64,000 nucleotides of DNA from Blastocatellia bacterium (GTDB lineage: Bacteria > Acidobacteriota > Blastocatellia > UBA7656 > JADIYM01). Shown here piece after piece: positions 1 through 7,041 of this stretch; the stretch's first letter is position 1; every line of letters begins with the position of its first letter. Under the pieces are notes generated by a model. That model saw only the letters and a program-made list of their open reading frames with translations. It was not told the DNA's origin and searched no databases. The translations under genes were made by a program, and so were the position numbers. The stretch spans positions 186,001-250,000 of the forward strand of contig JADIYM010000005.1 in the NCBI GenBank assembly GCA_016705245.1, in the 5' to 3' direction.

Positions 1-217
1 TGTGTCGCGTGATTACGGTGTGCTCATCGAGGAGAAGGGCATCGCGCTTCGCGGATTGTTCGTGATCGACCCCGAGGGCGTCCTTCGCTACAAGGTGGTT
101 CACGACCTCAACATCGGCCGCTCGACCGACGAGACGCTGCGCGTCATCTCGGCGTTGCAGACCGGCGGGCTCTGCGCGGCGGAGTGGCGACCGGGTCAGG
201 AAAACCTCAAGGTCTGA
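1..217 (+). CDS. Peroxiredoxin (2-Cys, AhpC/TSA type), C-terminal fragment
   Basis: Only the last 72 codons lie in the window; the gene begins before base 1. The fragment reads RGLFVIDPEGVLRYKV, then NIGRSTDETLRV and a C-terminal GLCAAEWRPGQ. This is the usual end of typical 2-Cys peroxiredoxins: the beta strand with FIIDPEG, the GRSxDETLR helix, and the resolving cysteine in a VCPAxWxPG context. The family reduces peroxides through a peroxidatic cysteine that would lie upstream, off the window. The first in-frame codon, GTG at 2, is internal and not a start. A second thiol-redox protein follows 154 bp downstream, so the pair may serve peroxide defence together. Confidence 0.85.
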   Translation, partial: VSRDYGVLIEEKGIALRGLFVIDPEGVLRYKVVHDLNIGRSTDETLRVISALQTGGLCAAEWRPGQENLKV

Positions 218-250
218 AGACCGTCGAGACTCGGCCGCCGAGGGTGCGGG

Positions 251-277
251 ACCGGGCGCAGGGGGGCTGCGCCCGGT
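251..277 (+). terminator. Strong GC hairpin after the peroxiredoxin gene
   Basis: Perfect 11-bp stem ACCGGGCGCAG / CTGCGCCCGGT around a G5 loop, 34 bp after the peroxiredoxin stop. No clear T-run follows, so it is only a candidate terminator. Confidence 0.4.
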
Positions 278-371
278 TCCGGAACGCCCTCGGGGGCCCC
301 TCGCGGCGCGTGGAATTGCCGCGAGACTTCCGGAATGGCACCAGGCCGTCCGGATCGGGAGGGGCGCAACG

Positions 372-860
372 ATGCCAATGAGAATCGGAACCGAGATGCC
401 TTCGCTCGAGGGAGCAACCGAATGGGCGCGTGGCAGTGAGGCCGAGGCACTGGCGGGGACCGCCGGACACCCGACGCTAGTGCACTTCTGGTCGGTGAGC
501 TGCGGAATCTGCAAAGAGAACATGCCGAAAGTCGCGGAGTGGCGCGACGGGCGGCGCAATGAGGGCCTGCGCGTCATTGCCATCCACATGCCGCGGTATC
601 CGGTCGATTCCGACGTTGATGCCGTAAAGGCCTCCATCGAGAAATACGGTTTCACGGAGCCGTGCGCCATCGACAACATGCATGCGTTGCGCGACGCGTT
701 CCTGAACGAACACGGTTACGTTCCGGCTTATTACCTGTTCGACGAACAGGGAAAGCTCAGGAGTTTTGCCGCCGGCGAGCGCGGGCTTTCGATGCTGTCG
801 GCGGCGCTCGACCGGCTGCTTGCGTCTCGCAATTCGAGTCCGGTTGAGGTAACGAGGTAA
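372..860 (+). CDS. Thioredoxin-like/TlpA-family redoxin with CGIC motif
   Basis: A 162-residue thioredoxin-fold protein. The active-site pair is seen as FWSVSCGICKENMPKV near residues 38-53, in the position of WCxxC of TlpA/ResA-like redoxins. The later VPAYYLFDEQGKLRSF matches the cis-Pro strand (VPA) followed by the D-x-x-G-x turn of the family. There is no signal peptide or lipobox, so a cytoplasmic thiol-disulfide role is more likely than periplasmic cytochrome c maturation. The ATG at 372 is chosen because GGGAGGGG lies 7-14 bases upstream. Partner and substrate are unknown. Confidence 0.85.
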   Translation: MPMRIGTEMPSLEGATEWARGSEAEALAGTAGHPTLVHFWSVSCGICKENMPKVAEWRDGRRNEGLRVIAIHMPRYPVDSDVDAVKASIEKYGFTEPCAIDNMHALRDAFLNEHGYVPAYYLFDEQGKLRSFAAGERGLSMLSAALDRLLASRNSSPVEVTR

Positions 861-977
861 CGGAGATTGCGATCGCGTGGGCTCGCCCGTCGGGGCGCGC
901 GCGCGAAGCGAACGAGGCGCGGCGGAAGCTGGAACGGTGGCCCGTGCTGAGGGGGCGGGCGCCGCTCCGGCAAATGA

Positions 978-1361
978 CTATTCCGGGGTCGGCTCGACTC
1001 CGAAGAGGCCATGAACCTCGATCTCGGTATCGACGATTCGGAAGAGCGCGTCAAGACCCATTGAACCGATCAGCGTGCGAAGCTTGGGAGGGACGTTCAC
1101 CAGAATGAGCGTCTCTCCGTGTCGCCGAAGTGTCGATTGTGCCGCGACGAGCTCACCGAGGCCGCTGCTGTCCGGGGTCTTGACGAGACCACGCAGGTCG
1201 ATCGCGACCTGCAGGGAACCGGAGGCCACTACGGATCGAACGGCGGCGGACAGCGGCTGTCCAGTCGCGGCCTCGCGATGCCCCAGCCGCAGGGCTCCGT
1301 CGAGATACAGGATCGTCCCCGAGCCGAACTGCTGCTGAACCAGGGTGAAGGTCCGTTCCAT
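978..1361 (-). CDS. STAS-domain protein (anti-sigma factor antagonist-like)
   Basis: A 127-residue single STAS domain. The diagnostic loop reads DLRGLVKTPDSSGLGELV at about residues 57-74, where the serine of DSSG is the phosphorylation site in SpoIIAA/RsbV-type antagonists. It is followed by LILVNVPPKLRTLIGSMGLDALF, the usual second half of the domain. In characterised systems such proteins bind a partner-switching kinase; no kinase or sigma factor gene is nearby, so the partner is unknown. The open frame extends further upstream into a family B palindrome; the ATG at 1361 is preferred because homology begins there. Confidence 0.85.
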   Translation of the reverse strand: MERTFTLVQQQFGSGTILYLDGALRLGHREAATGQPLSAAVRSVVASGSLQVAIDLRGLVKTPDSSGLGELVAAQSTLRRHGETLILVNVPPKLRTLIGSMGLDALFRIVDTEIEVHGLFGVEPTPE

Positions 1362-1380
1362 CGCGGCGAGAGTATAACGT

Positions 1381-1476
1381 CTCTGCGCTCTCCGTGCCTC
1401 TGTGACCCTGTGCCTCTGTCTGCGAAGCGTCTCGGGAGCTTCGCACACAGAGGCACGGAGTCACGGAGGCACAGAG
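1381..1476. repeat. Word palindrome, family B, copy B1
   Basis: Inverted repeat of CTCYGTGNC-type words. The centre has the signature GCGAAGC..GCTTCGC, then the complementary arm ending in GGCACAGAG. It fills the space between the DUF4870 stop (1495) and the STAS start (1361), both on the minus strand. Confidence 0.9.
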
Positions 1477-1494
1477 CAACGGCAGCTGGTGTGA

Positions 1495-2397
1495 CTAGAC
1501 GTCCACCTGGTCTCCAATGACCGGGATCTTGTCGGCCCGCCCGTTGTACACCCGCACCATCATCCACACGAACCCGACCACGGCTCCAAGATGGAAGAGC
1601 GACGAACCAATCCCGATGAGCACGCCCGCGATTCGCGGAGCGGCCGCCTGCGCGATCGCAAAGGCGATCGTCACCGCCCAGAAGACCACGTGTGCAATGA
1701 GCGACTGTCGCGCGTGGAAATGAACGAAGCGGTTCTCTCTGGGCTCGTTCTGCTGGACGAGAATGGATCCGACGATGCCGAGGTACGGCAGGTAACACAT
1801 CATGGCCGCGAAGTTCGGCTTGAGCCCGAGTTGTGCGGTGCTTCGCGGTGCCTGCGTATAAGCATTGGTCGCGTCGGCCGGCACGTATAGGGATTGTGGC
1901 TGTTGCGGATAACCCTGCCATCCCGTTGGAGGCTGGACCGGGTCGGCCCACTCGCGGGGCTGCGACTGCGACCACGCGTGAGGCTCGGGCGCATAACCGC
2001 CGGCCTGATCCTGGCCAGCCCATTGCCCCGGCACGGGCAGACTCGGGTCGGGGGGCATGTAGGCGTTGTGTGCACGGCGTCCGAAGGTCTCGATACCGCG
2101 GGTCGGGTCGATCGCATCCGCGTCCATCGTAGATGTCGGTCGGTTCGATTTTCCGGTCGAACGACCATCCACTTCACCAGAAGACTCATCGCTGGTTGTT
2201 TCGGCATCCGGCGACAACGATGGTGAGAGCGGTTCCATCGGCCGCGTCGGCGCTTCGTTGTCGACAGCTGCAGCGAGACCCGCGGCCAGCCTGGCCTCCT
2301 CGATGAGACCCTGTCCGTCCGGAACCGTTGCGAAGGGATCCGTTCCGACCGTCGGTTCGGCCGTGGGCGTAGTCGATTTCGAGCGCTTCTTTTTCAC
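1495..2397 (-). CDS. DUF4870-family membrane protein with long Pro/Gln-rich N-terminus
   Basis: About 300 residues. The first half is low complexity, rich in Ser/Thr/Pro then Gln/Pro/Trp, and looks disordered. The last 110 residues are a DUF4870/Tic20-like membrane domain: MMCYLPYLGIVGSILV, then RFVHFHARQSLIAHVVFW, a second hydrophobic segment and a VWMMVRVYNGRADKIPVIG ending typical of the family. Function of the family is not established. No ATG lies between the preceding gene and the conserved part; the GTG at 2397 is the best start and yields a basic VKKKRSKS opening. It lies 49 bp after the JAMM gene, so the two may be co-transcribed. Confidence 0.75.
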   Translation of the reverse strand: MKKKRSKSTTPTAEPTVGTDPFATVPDGQGLIEEARLAAGLAAAVDNEAPTRPMEPLSPSLSPDAETTSDESSGEVDGRSTGKSNRPTSTMDADAIDPTRGIETFGRRAHNAYMPPDPSLPVPGQWAGQDQAGGYAPEPHAWSQSQPREWADPVQPPTGWQGYPQQPQSLYVPADATNAYTQAPRSTAQLGLKPNFAAMMCYLPYLGIVGSILVQQNEPRENRFVHFHARQSLIAHVVFWAVTIAFAIAQAAAPRIAGVLIGIGSSLFHLGAVVGFVWMMVRVYNGRADKIPVIGDQVDV

Positions 2398-2446
2398 TTC
2401 GGTCCAAGTATAACAATGGGCGTCCGTTTGGCCGGACGGTTGGGCA

Positions 2447-2864
2447 TCAGGTGGGATCGCCGTCGAGCTCAAGCTCGGCAGCGCGACCTTCGGCGATTCG
2501 AAAGGCGCGAATGGCGGGACTGGGCTCGAGGCCGATGACGACATACACACTCCGGGTACCATGCGTTCGCGACGTCGTACGACGATGGTTCCGGCGATGT
2601 TCGGGGGTGGGAGTGGTAGAAGCCGGCGACATCGAGACCCTCGTGTCGCGCCGCGGCTCTTGCGGCCACTAGTCCAACCGGTTCGAGGTCGAATCGCGAC
2701 GCCGCGTCGGCCGCGACGTTCTCGACCGGAAAAACCGCGACGATACGGTCGTCGCGGCCACCGAGCACGCCGCAGCATTCGTGGGGAGCAGCCAGGGAGG
2801 CCTCGCCGATGAGCGCTGCGCGCACGGCCGCAGATATGTGGACCCGTTGGGTCAAGCCCGGCAC
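2447..2864 (-). CDS. JAMM/MPN metalloprotease-like protein, frameshifted
   Basis: JAB1/MPN-fold protein of about 138 residues. Visible JAMM elements are HECCGVLGG near residue 28 and YHSHPRTSPEPSSYDVANAW, giving the HxHx(7-9)SxxD zinc site. Related bacterial proteins include Mec+-type and RadC-like peptidases or deubiquitinase-like enzymes. The frame breaks at about 2550-2555 (GTGTGT run): after WYPEC the protein continues as VYVVIGLEPSPAIRAFRI in another frame to the TGA at 2447. The join restores a normal MPN C-terminus, so this is a single gene hit by a one-unit indel, biological or technical. Start ATG at 2864, 25 bp after rlmI. Confidence 0.75.
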
Positions 2865-2889
2865 CTCCGGTCCGGCCTTCGCTCAGCGA

Positions 2890-4056
2890 TCAGACGACCG
2901 CGAGCACGAGGCACTTCAGATAATACGTCTCTGGAATCGACAGCAGGATCGGATGGTCGCGCGCCTGGGTCCGCTTCTCGAGTAGCCGGGCATCACGGCC
3001 GGCGTCGGCAGCGGCCGACTGGACGATCCCGATGAACATCTCTTCGGGCACGTGGTACGAGCACGTTGCCGTCACGAGCGTTCCGCCCGGCGCAAGCAGC
3101 TTGAGCGCGCGCAGGTTGATCTCCTTGTAGCCGCGGATGCCCGCCTCGAGCGCGGTCTTGCGCTTCACGAAAGCGGGCGGATCGAGAACGATCGTGTCGA
3201 AGCGCTCGGGGCGCTCTTCGAGTTGCTTGAGGAGGTCGAAGACGTTTGCCTCGACGAGCTCGACGCGATCCGAGACGCCGTTGAGATCGGCATTGCGGCG
3301 CGCGCGCCGCAGCGCATCGCCGGATGTATCGACGGCCATCACGTGGTCGCACACGCGCGCCAGATGCAGCGCGAACGAGCCGTGAAAACTGAACGCGTCG
3401 AGAGCGCGCCCTCGACCATAGCGCGCCGCCGCCACGCGGTTCTCGCGCTGATCCAGAAAGGCGCCCGTCTTCTGGCCCCCGACGATGTCGACGAGGTACC
3501 TGACACCGTGCTCGTCTATCTCAAGGTCGTCCGGGGCTTCGCCAAGCAGCACGCTCGTCTGTCGCGGCAGACCCTCGAGGTCGCGCACGTGGGCATCGTT
3601 GCGCTCGACGATTGCGCGCGGTGCGAACCTCTCGTTCAGCAGCTCGACGAAGAGCGGCTTGAGGCGTTCGGTGCCTTGCGAGAGCGTCTGGATCGAAAGG
3701 CAGTCGCCATACCGATCGACGACGAACGAACTGATGAGATCGCCTTCGCCGTGCACGACCCTGTAGGCCGTCGTGCCTTCAACTACGCGTTCGCGCAGTG
3801 CGATGGCATTGTCGAGCCTCCGCTCCCAGAATGCACGGTCGGTCTCGACGTCGTCGAACGTCACGAACCGAACCGCAATGAGCGACGCGTCGCTGTAGAA
3901 CGCGCGGCCAAGGGGACGGCCCTTCGGATCGACGACACGGACGACGTCGCCCCCGCGCGACGTGCCGACGTCGGCCACGTCGCTTCGGTAGATCCAATGA
4001 TGGCGGGCGCGAGCGCGATCGGCGCCCTTCTTCGTAACGGTGATAGTGGCGGTCAT
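2890..4056 (-). CDS. rlmI: Class I rRNA methyltransferase, RlmI/RlmK-like (23S rRNA m5C)
   Basis: A 388-residue protein with the expected order: N-terminal PUA-like RNA-binding domain (ARARHHWIYRSDV), central EEHGVRYLVDI-type strand, then VGGQKTGAFLDQRENR, an AdoMet-binding Rossmann fold and LDPPAF plus TATCSYH near the end. The cysteine in TCSYH corresponds to the catalytic cysteine of RNA m5C methyltransferases. In E. coli RlmI modifies C1962 of 23S rRNA; closely related groups differ in target, so the exact base is inferred. Divergent from folK with 29 bp between start codons. Confidence 0.88.
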   Translation of the reverse strand: MTATITVTKKGADRARARHHWIYRSDVADVGTSRGGDVVRVVDPKGRPLGRAFYSDASLIAVRFVTFDDVETDRAFWERRLDNAIALRERVVEGTTAYRVVHGEGDLISSFVVDRYGDCLSIQTLSQGTERLKPLFVELLNERFAPRAIVERNDAHVRDLEGLPRQTSVLLGEAPDDLEIDEHGVRYLVDIVGGQKTGAFLDQRENRVAAARYGRGRALDAFSFHGSFALHLARVCDHVMAVDTSGDALRRARRNADLNGVSDRVELVEANVFDLLKQLEERPERFDTIVLDPPAFVKRKTALEAGIRGYKEINLRALKLLAPGGTLVTATCSYHVPEEMFIGIVQSAAADAGRDARLLEKRTQARDHPILLSIPETYYLKCLVLAVV

Positions 4057-4085
4057 GAGGGACGTTCTGCGCTAAGCTGGCCGCG

Positions 4086-4562
4086 ATGATACAGGAAACG
4101 GCCTACGTTGCACTCGGATCGAACCTCGGAGACCGGGCGCACAACATCTACGACGGCGTGCGGCTGCTCATCGAGCGGACGGGGGTTCGAGTGCGCCTCT
4201 CGCCTCTCTACGAAACGGACCCGGTCGGATTTGCCGACCAGCCGCCTTTTCTCAACGGCGTCGCCGAGTTGTGGGGGAAATTGCCGGAGCCTCGTGAGCT
4301 GCTCGCCACGTGCATGCGGATCGAGGCGGAGCTCGGCCGCGTGCGGACGGTCGTGGACGGTCCGCGCACGCTCGACCTCGATCTGCTGCTGTGCGGAGAC
4401 TTCGTTGCCGCCGACGAGCACCTGACGCTGCCGCATCCGCGGATGCACACACGGGCCTTCGTTTTGCGGCCGCTCGTCGACCTCGCGCCGGAGGCTCGCC
4501 ATCCGGTCCTGCGGGCGACAGCGTCGGAGCTGCTGCGGGCGCTCGAGTCCGCCGATACGTAG
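4086..4562 (+). CDS. folK: 2-amino-4-hydroxy-6-hydroxymethyldihydropteridine diphosphokinase
   Basis: FolK transfers pyrophosphate from ATP to 6-hydroxymethyl-7,8-dihydropterin, the step before dihydropteroate synthase in folate synthesis. The 158-residue length is normal. Family marks are visible in order: VALGSNLGDR, TDPVGFADQPPFLNGV, the DGPRTLDLDLLL metal-binding stretch and LPHPRMHTRAFVLRPLVDLAP. Start ATG at 4086, one step from the divergent rlmI gene. No other folate genes lie nearby, and it appears monocistronic. Confidence 0.97.
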   Translation: MIQETAYVALGSNLGDRAHNIYDGVRLLIERTGVRVRLSPLYETDPVGFADQPPFLNGVAELWGKLPEPRELLATCMRIEAELGRVRTVVDGPRTLDLDLLLCGDFVAADEHLTLPHPRMHTRAFVLRPLVDLAPEARHPVLRATASELLRALESADT

Positions 4563-5029
4563 ATTTAAGGACCGGGTCCTTTCGACGTAACCCGGCGACG
4601 GCAGACTGCATTCACTTGGCAACGGGCCAAAGGGCTCGGGGCAGTTCCCGGTGGCGGCGCCCGGTGCGTCGTCGACCGTCACGCTGGCGTGGTGGATCGG
4701 GAGCGGGCTCGAGCTTCTTGAGGTGCTGACTGCGGCCGGGTTCCCGACGACACCGTGACTTGGTCACGCTCACACGGTGTCATCGGGGATCCGGCCAGTT
4801 TTTTCGTGTGCGAGCACTCCGAGCCTCCGTGCGGCCCGTGCGAAGCTCTCCGGAGGCGGGGCACAGGGGGAGGCGGGGAGAAAAAGGGGGGGGGGGCCCC
4901 CGCCCCCTCCTCCCCCCCCCCCCCCCCCCGCCCGCCCCCCCCCCCGGCCCCGGGGGGGGGAGAAGGGGGGGGGGGGGGGGGGGGGGGGCGCCGGGGGGGG
5001 GGGCGATTCCGGGTGCTTCTCCTGCCGGG
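4563..5029. other. Non-coding stretch with degenerate family B arm and poly-G/C tract
   Basis: No convincing gene. Bases 4811-4850 resemble the left arm of family B (GAGCACTCCGAGCCTC at its beginning, shared with copy B2, then GTGCGAAGC). From 4862 to 5004 the sequence collapses into runs of G and C with few other bases. The poly-C and poly-G halves complement each other. This looks like low-quality sequence or a failed read through a hairpin, more than biology. Confidence 0.6.
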
Positions 5030-5780
5030 AGTGACTCCGCCGCGCCCTCTCGGTGGCCGCCGTGTCCGGCGTTCGGGAAGAACCGGATTGTCACGTCCGG
5101 ATTGCCGCCTTTTGCGAAGGCCGCGGCGAGCGCAGCCTGCGTCTCAGGCACGGGAATGTGACGGTCCTTGCCCCCCAGCAGATAGAGCACGGGTACCTTG
5201 ATTCGCTCGACTACCGATGCGGGCTCATACGCGCAATGAACCCGATAGAAGAACCGCTGATCTTCGGTGAGCTCGGACGCCATCGGTGGCGCATCGGGCC
5301 ACTTCATTCGGGCGAACCACGGCCGCGACCGGCCCCCAACGCCGAGCCCAGTGCGCGCGCGTGTTCCAGGGACGCGGAACCCACCTCGCGCGGCGCCCCC
5401 CTGCTCAGAGCTACCCCCGGGGGACATTCTGCTCAGTGGCGAAACCCGGGACCGATACGATCTTCACGTCAGGGCACCAGTTCCACCTGGCGATGCCCCA
5501 GACGCCAACCCTCGATGCGTCCACGTGGCCGCATGAATGCAATGGCTGCCCTGGCGTCCAGCTGCGCTCGAAGGTCCGGAGCCTCGGTAGGCGCCTTCCG
5601 ACTCGCCGGTGCCGCGTTTGGGCGGACCGCAAATCCGTGGCGGCAACGGGTCGCCTGCGGCCCGTACACTCGTCCTCGGCGGCGCCGGTGGCGGCTCGCG
5701 AGGTGCGCGCGCTCGCGCGGGCTCGGCTGCGTGGCGGGGCGCCGCGGTGCCGGTGCAGGCCTGGCTGCACGAACGTGCTC
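5030..5780 (-). pseudogene. Alpha/beta hydrolase, broken by several frameshifts
   Basis: Read on the minus strand, pieces of one alpha/beta hydrolase appear in correct order but in different frames: KRGTGESEGAYR near 5610, DLRAQLDARAAIAFM near 5540, HVDASRVGVWGIA near 5500, DVKIVSVPGFATEQNVPRG near 5440, then IKVPVLYLLGGKDRHIPVPE with the acid-residue loop and FFPNAGHGG with the catalytic histidine near 5070. At 5477-5497 the nucleophile motif, expected as GISQGGNW, is lost through about three missing bases in 20. Such clustered deletions beside a poly-G tract suggest sequence error; true decay is possible. The 5' end would be divergent from alkC. Confidence 0.65.
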
Positions 5781-5825
5781 TGGTTTTACCCCGCCGGCAC
5801 GTCAGTGATAAAAACCGGCACCATC

Positions 5826-6950
5826 GTGGGTGAACCGCTCAAGAATCACTTCGGCGCCGGGATCCCGGCGCGCATCGCCGAGATGATCTCCGGCGTCTTT
5901 CCCGAATTCGATCGGGAGGCTTTTGTCGGCGCCTGCCTCGACGGATATCACGAGCTCGAGCTCGTGCCGCGCGGGCGAAAAATCTCGACAACACTTCGCG
6001 ATTACCTGCCGGCCGAATATCCAGCGGCGATCGAAATCCTGATCGCGTCGATCGGTCCAAGGCTCGAGACGACCGAAGGCCACGGGATGGCGCCGTTCCT
6101 CTACCTTCCGCACGTCTGCTACGTCGCGGAGTTCGGGCTCGAGCATTTCGAGGAGTCGATGCGAGCCCAGTACGAGCTGACGCAGCGGTTCTCGGCCGAG
6201 TTCAGCATCCGGCCGTTCCTCGAGCGCCACACCGAGTCGACGCTGGCTCGCCTCGAGGACTGGACGAACGATTCGAGTCCGCACGTCCGCCGCCTCGTTT
6301 CGGAGGGAACACGGCCGCGGCTGCCGTGGGCTCCGCGATTGAGGGAGTTCCAGAAAGACCCACGGCCCGTGCTGGCGCTGCTCGAGCTGCTTAAGGACGA
6401 TCCAGACCTCTACGTGAGGCGTTCGGTGGCGAACAACCTCAACGACATCGGCAAGGACCACCCGACGCTGCTCGTCGAGACAGCGCGAAAGTGGCTGGGC
6501 GAGGCTTCGGACGAACGACGCTGGCTCGTCCATCACGCGCTCAGATCGGCAGTGAAACGCGCCGAGCCCGGGGCCCTTGAAGTGATGGGTTTCGGCGTGG
6601 CGCCGCGGGTTTCGCTCGACAATACACGCATCACTCCGGAACGGGCCCTTATGGGCGGCCGCGTGGAGATTGCCTTTGACGTCACGAACACGGGCTCACG
6701 GCGACAGCGCATCCTGGTGGACTTTCGCATTCACTTCGTGAAGGCAAATGGAAAAGCCACTCCGAAGGTATTCAAGCTGAAAGCGCTCGAACTTTGTCCT
6801 CGCGAGAGCGTGTCGATCGCCAAGTCCGTTTCTCTCGCGGAAATGACCACGCGGAAGCACTATCCGGGAACACACGCGGTCGACGTCGTCTTGAACGGCG
6901 TCGTCGTGACGCTCGGGACGTTCGAGTTGGTGCGCGATACCACGTCCTGA
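5826..6950 (+). CDS. AlkC-like DNA alkylation repair protein (HEAT-like repeats plus C-terminal Ig-like domain)
   Basis: About 374 residues. It opens VGEPLKNHFGAGIPARIAEM, the characteristic AlkC beginning, followed by helical HEAT-like repeats (EDWTNDSSPHVRRLVSEG, then DDPDLYVRRSVANNLNDIGKDHP). The last 110 residues form a beta-rich, Ig-like domain (RVEIAFDVTNTGSRRQRILV). AlkC glycosylases excise N3-alkylated purines and 3-methylcytosine without base flipping. The GTG at 5826 aligns with the family start; an in-frame GTG at 5805 is the alternative, and neither has a strong ribosome binding site. It is divergent from the broken hydrolase and ends 1 bp before palindrome B2. Confidence 0.85.
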   Translation: MGEPLKNHFGAGIPARIAEMISGVFPEFDREAFVGACLDGYHELELVPRGRKISTTLRDYLPAEYPAAIEILIASIGPRLETTEGHGMAPFLYLPHVCYVAEFGLEHFEESMRAQYELTQRFSAEFSIRPFLERHTESTLARLEDWTNDSSPHVRRLVSEGTRPRLPWAPRLREFQKDPRPVLALLELLKDDPDLYVRRSVANNLNDIGKDHPTLLVETARKWLGEASDERRWLVHHALRSAVKRAEPGALEVMGFGVAPRVSLDNTRITPERALMGGRVEIAFDVTNTGSRRQRILVDFRIHFVKANGKATPKVFKLKALELCPRESVSIAKSVSLAEMTTRKHYPGTHAVDVVLNGVVVTLGTFELVRDTTS

Positions 6951-6951
6951 G

Positions 6952-7041
6952 CACTCCGAGCCTCTGTGTCTTTGTGTCTCTGTGTGCGAAGCGTCCGAAG
7001 AGCTTCGCACACAGAGACACGGAGGCACCGAGCCACAGAGC
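6952..7041. repeat. Word palindrome, family B, copy B2
   Basis: Left arm of CTCTGTGTC words, centre GCGAAGCGTCCGAAGAGCTTCGC, right arm ACACAGAGACACGGAGGCAC. It occupies exactly the 91 bp between the alkC stop (6950) and the GH44 stop (7042), two convergent genes. Confidence 0.93.

Noticed and set aside
731..1054. Minus-strand open frame opposite the end of the redoxin gene and running past the STAS gene end
   Set aside because: Arg/Ser/Pro-rich sequence typical of antisense reading in a GC-rich genome; no homology.
4862..5004. Poly-G/C region as functional G-quadruplex regulatory element
   Set aside because: It is embedded in sequence with clustered indels and lacks any conserved context, so artefact is more likely.
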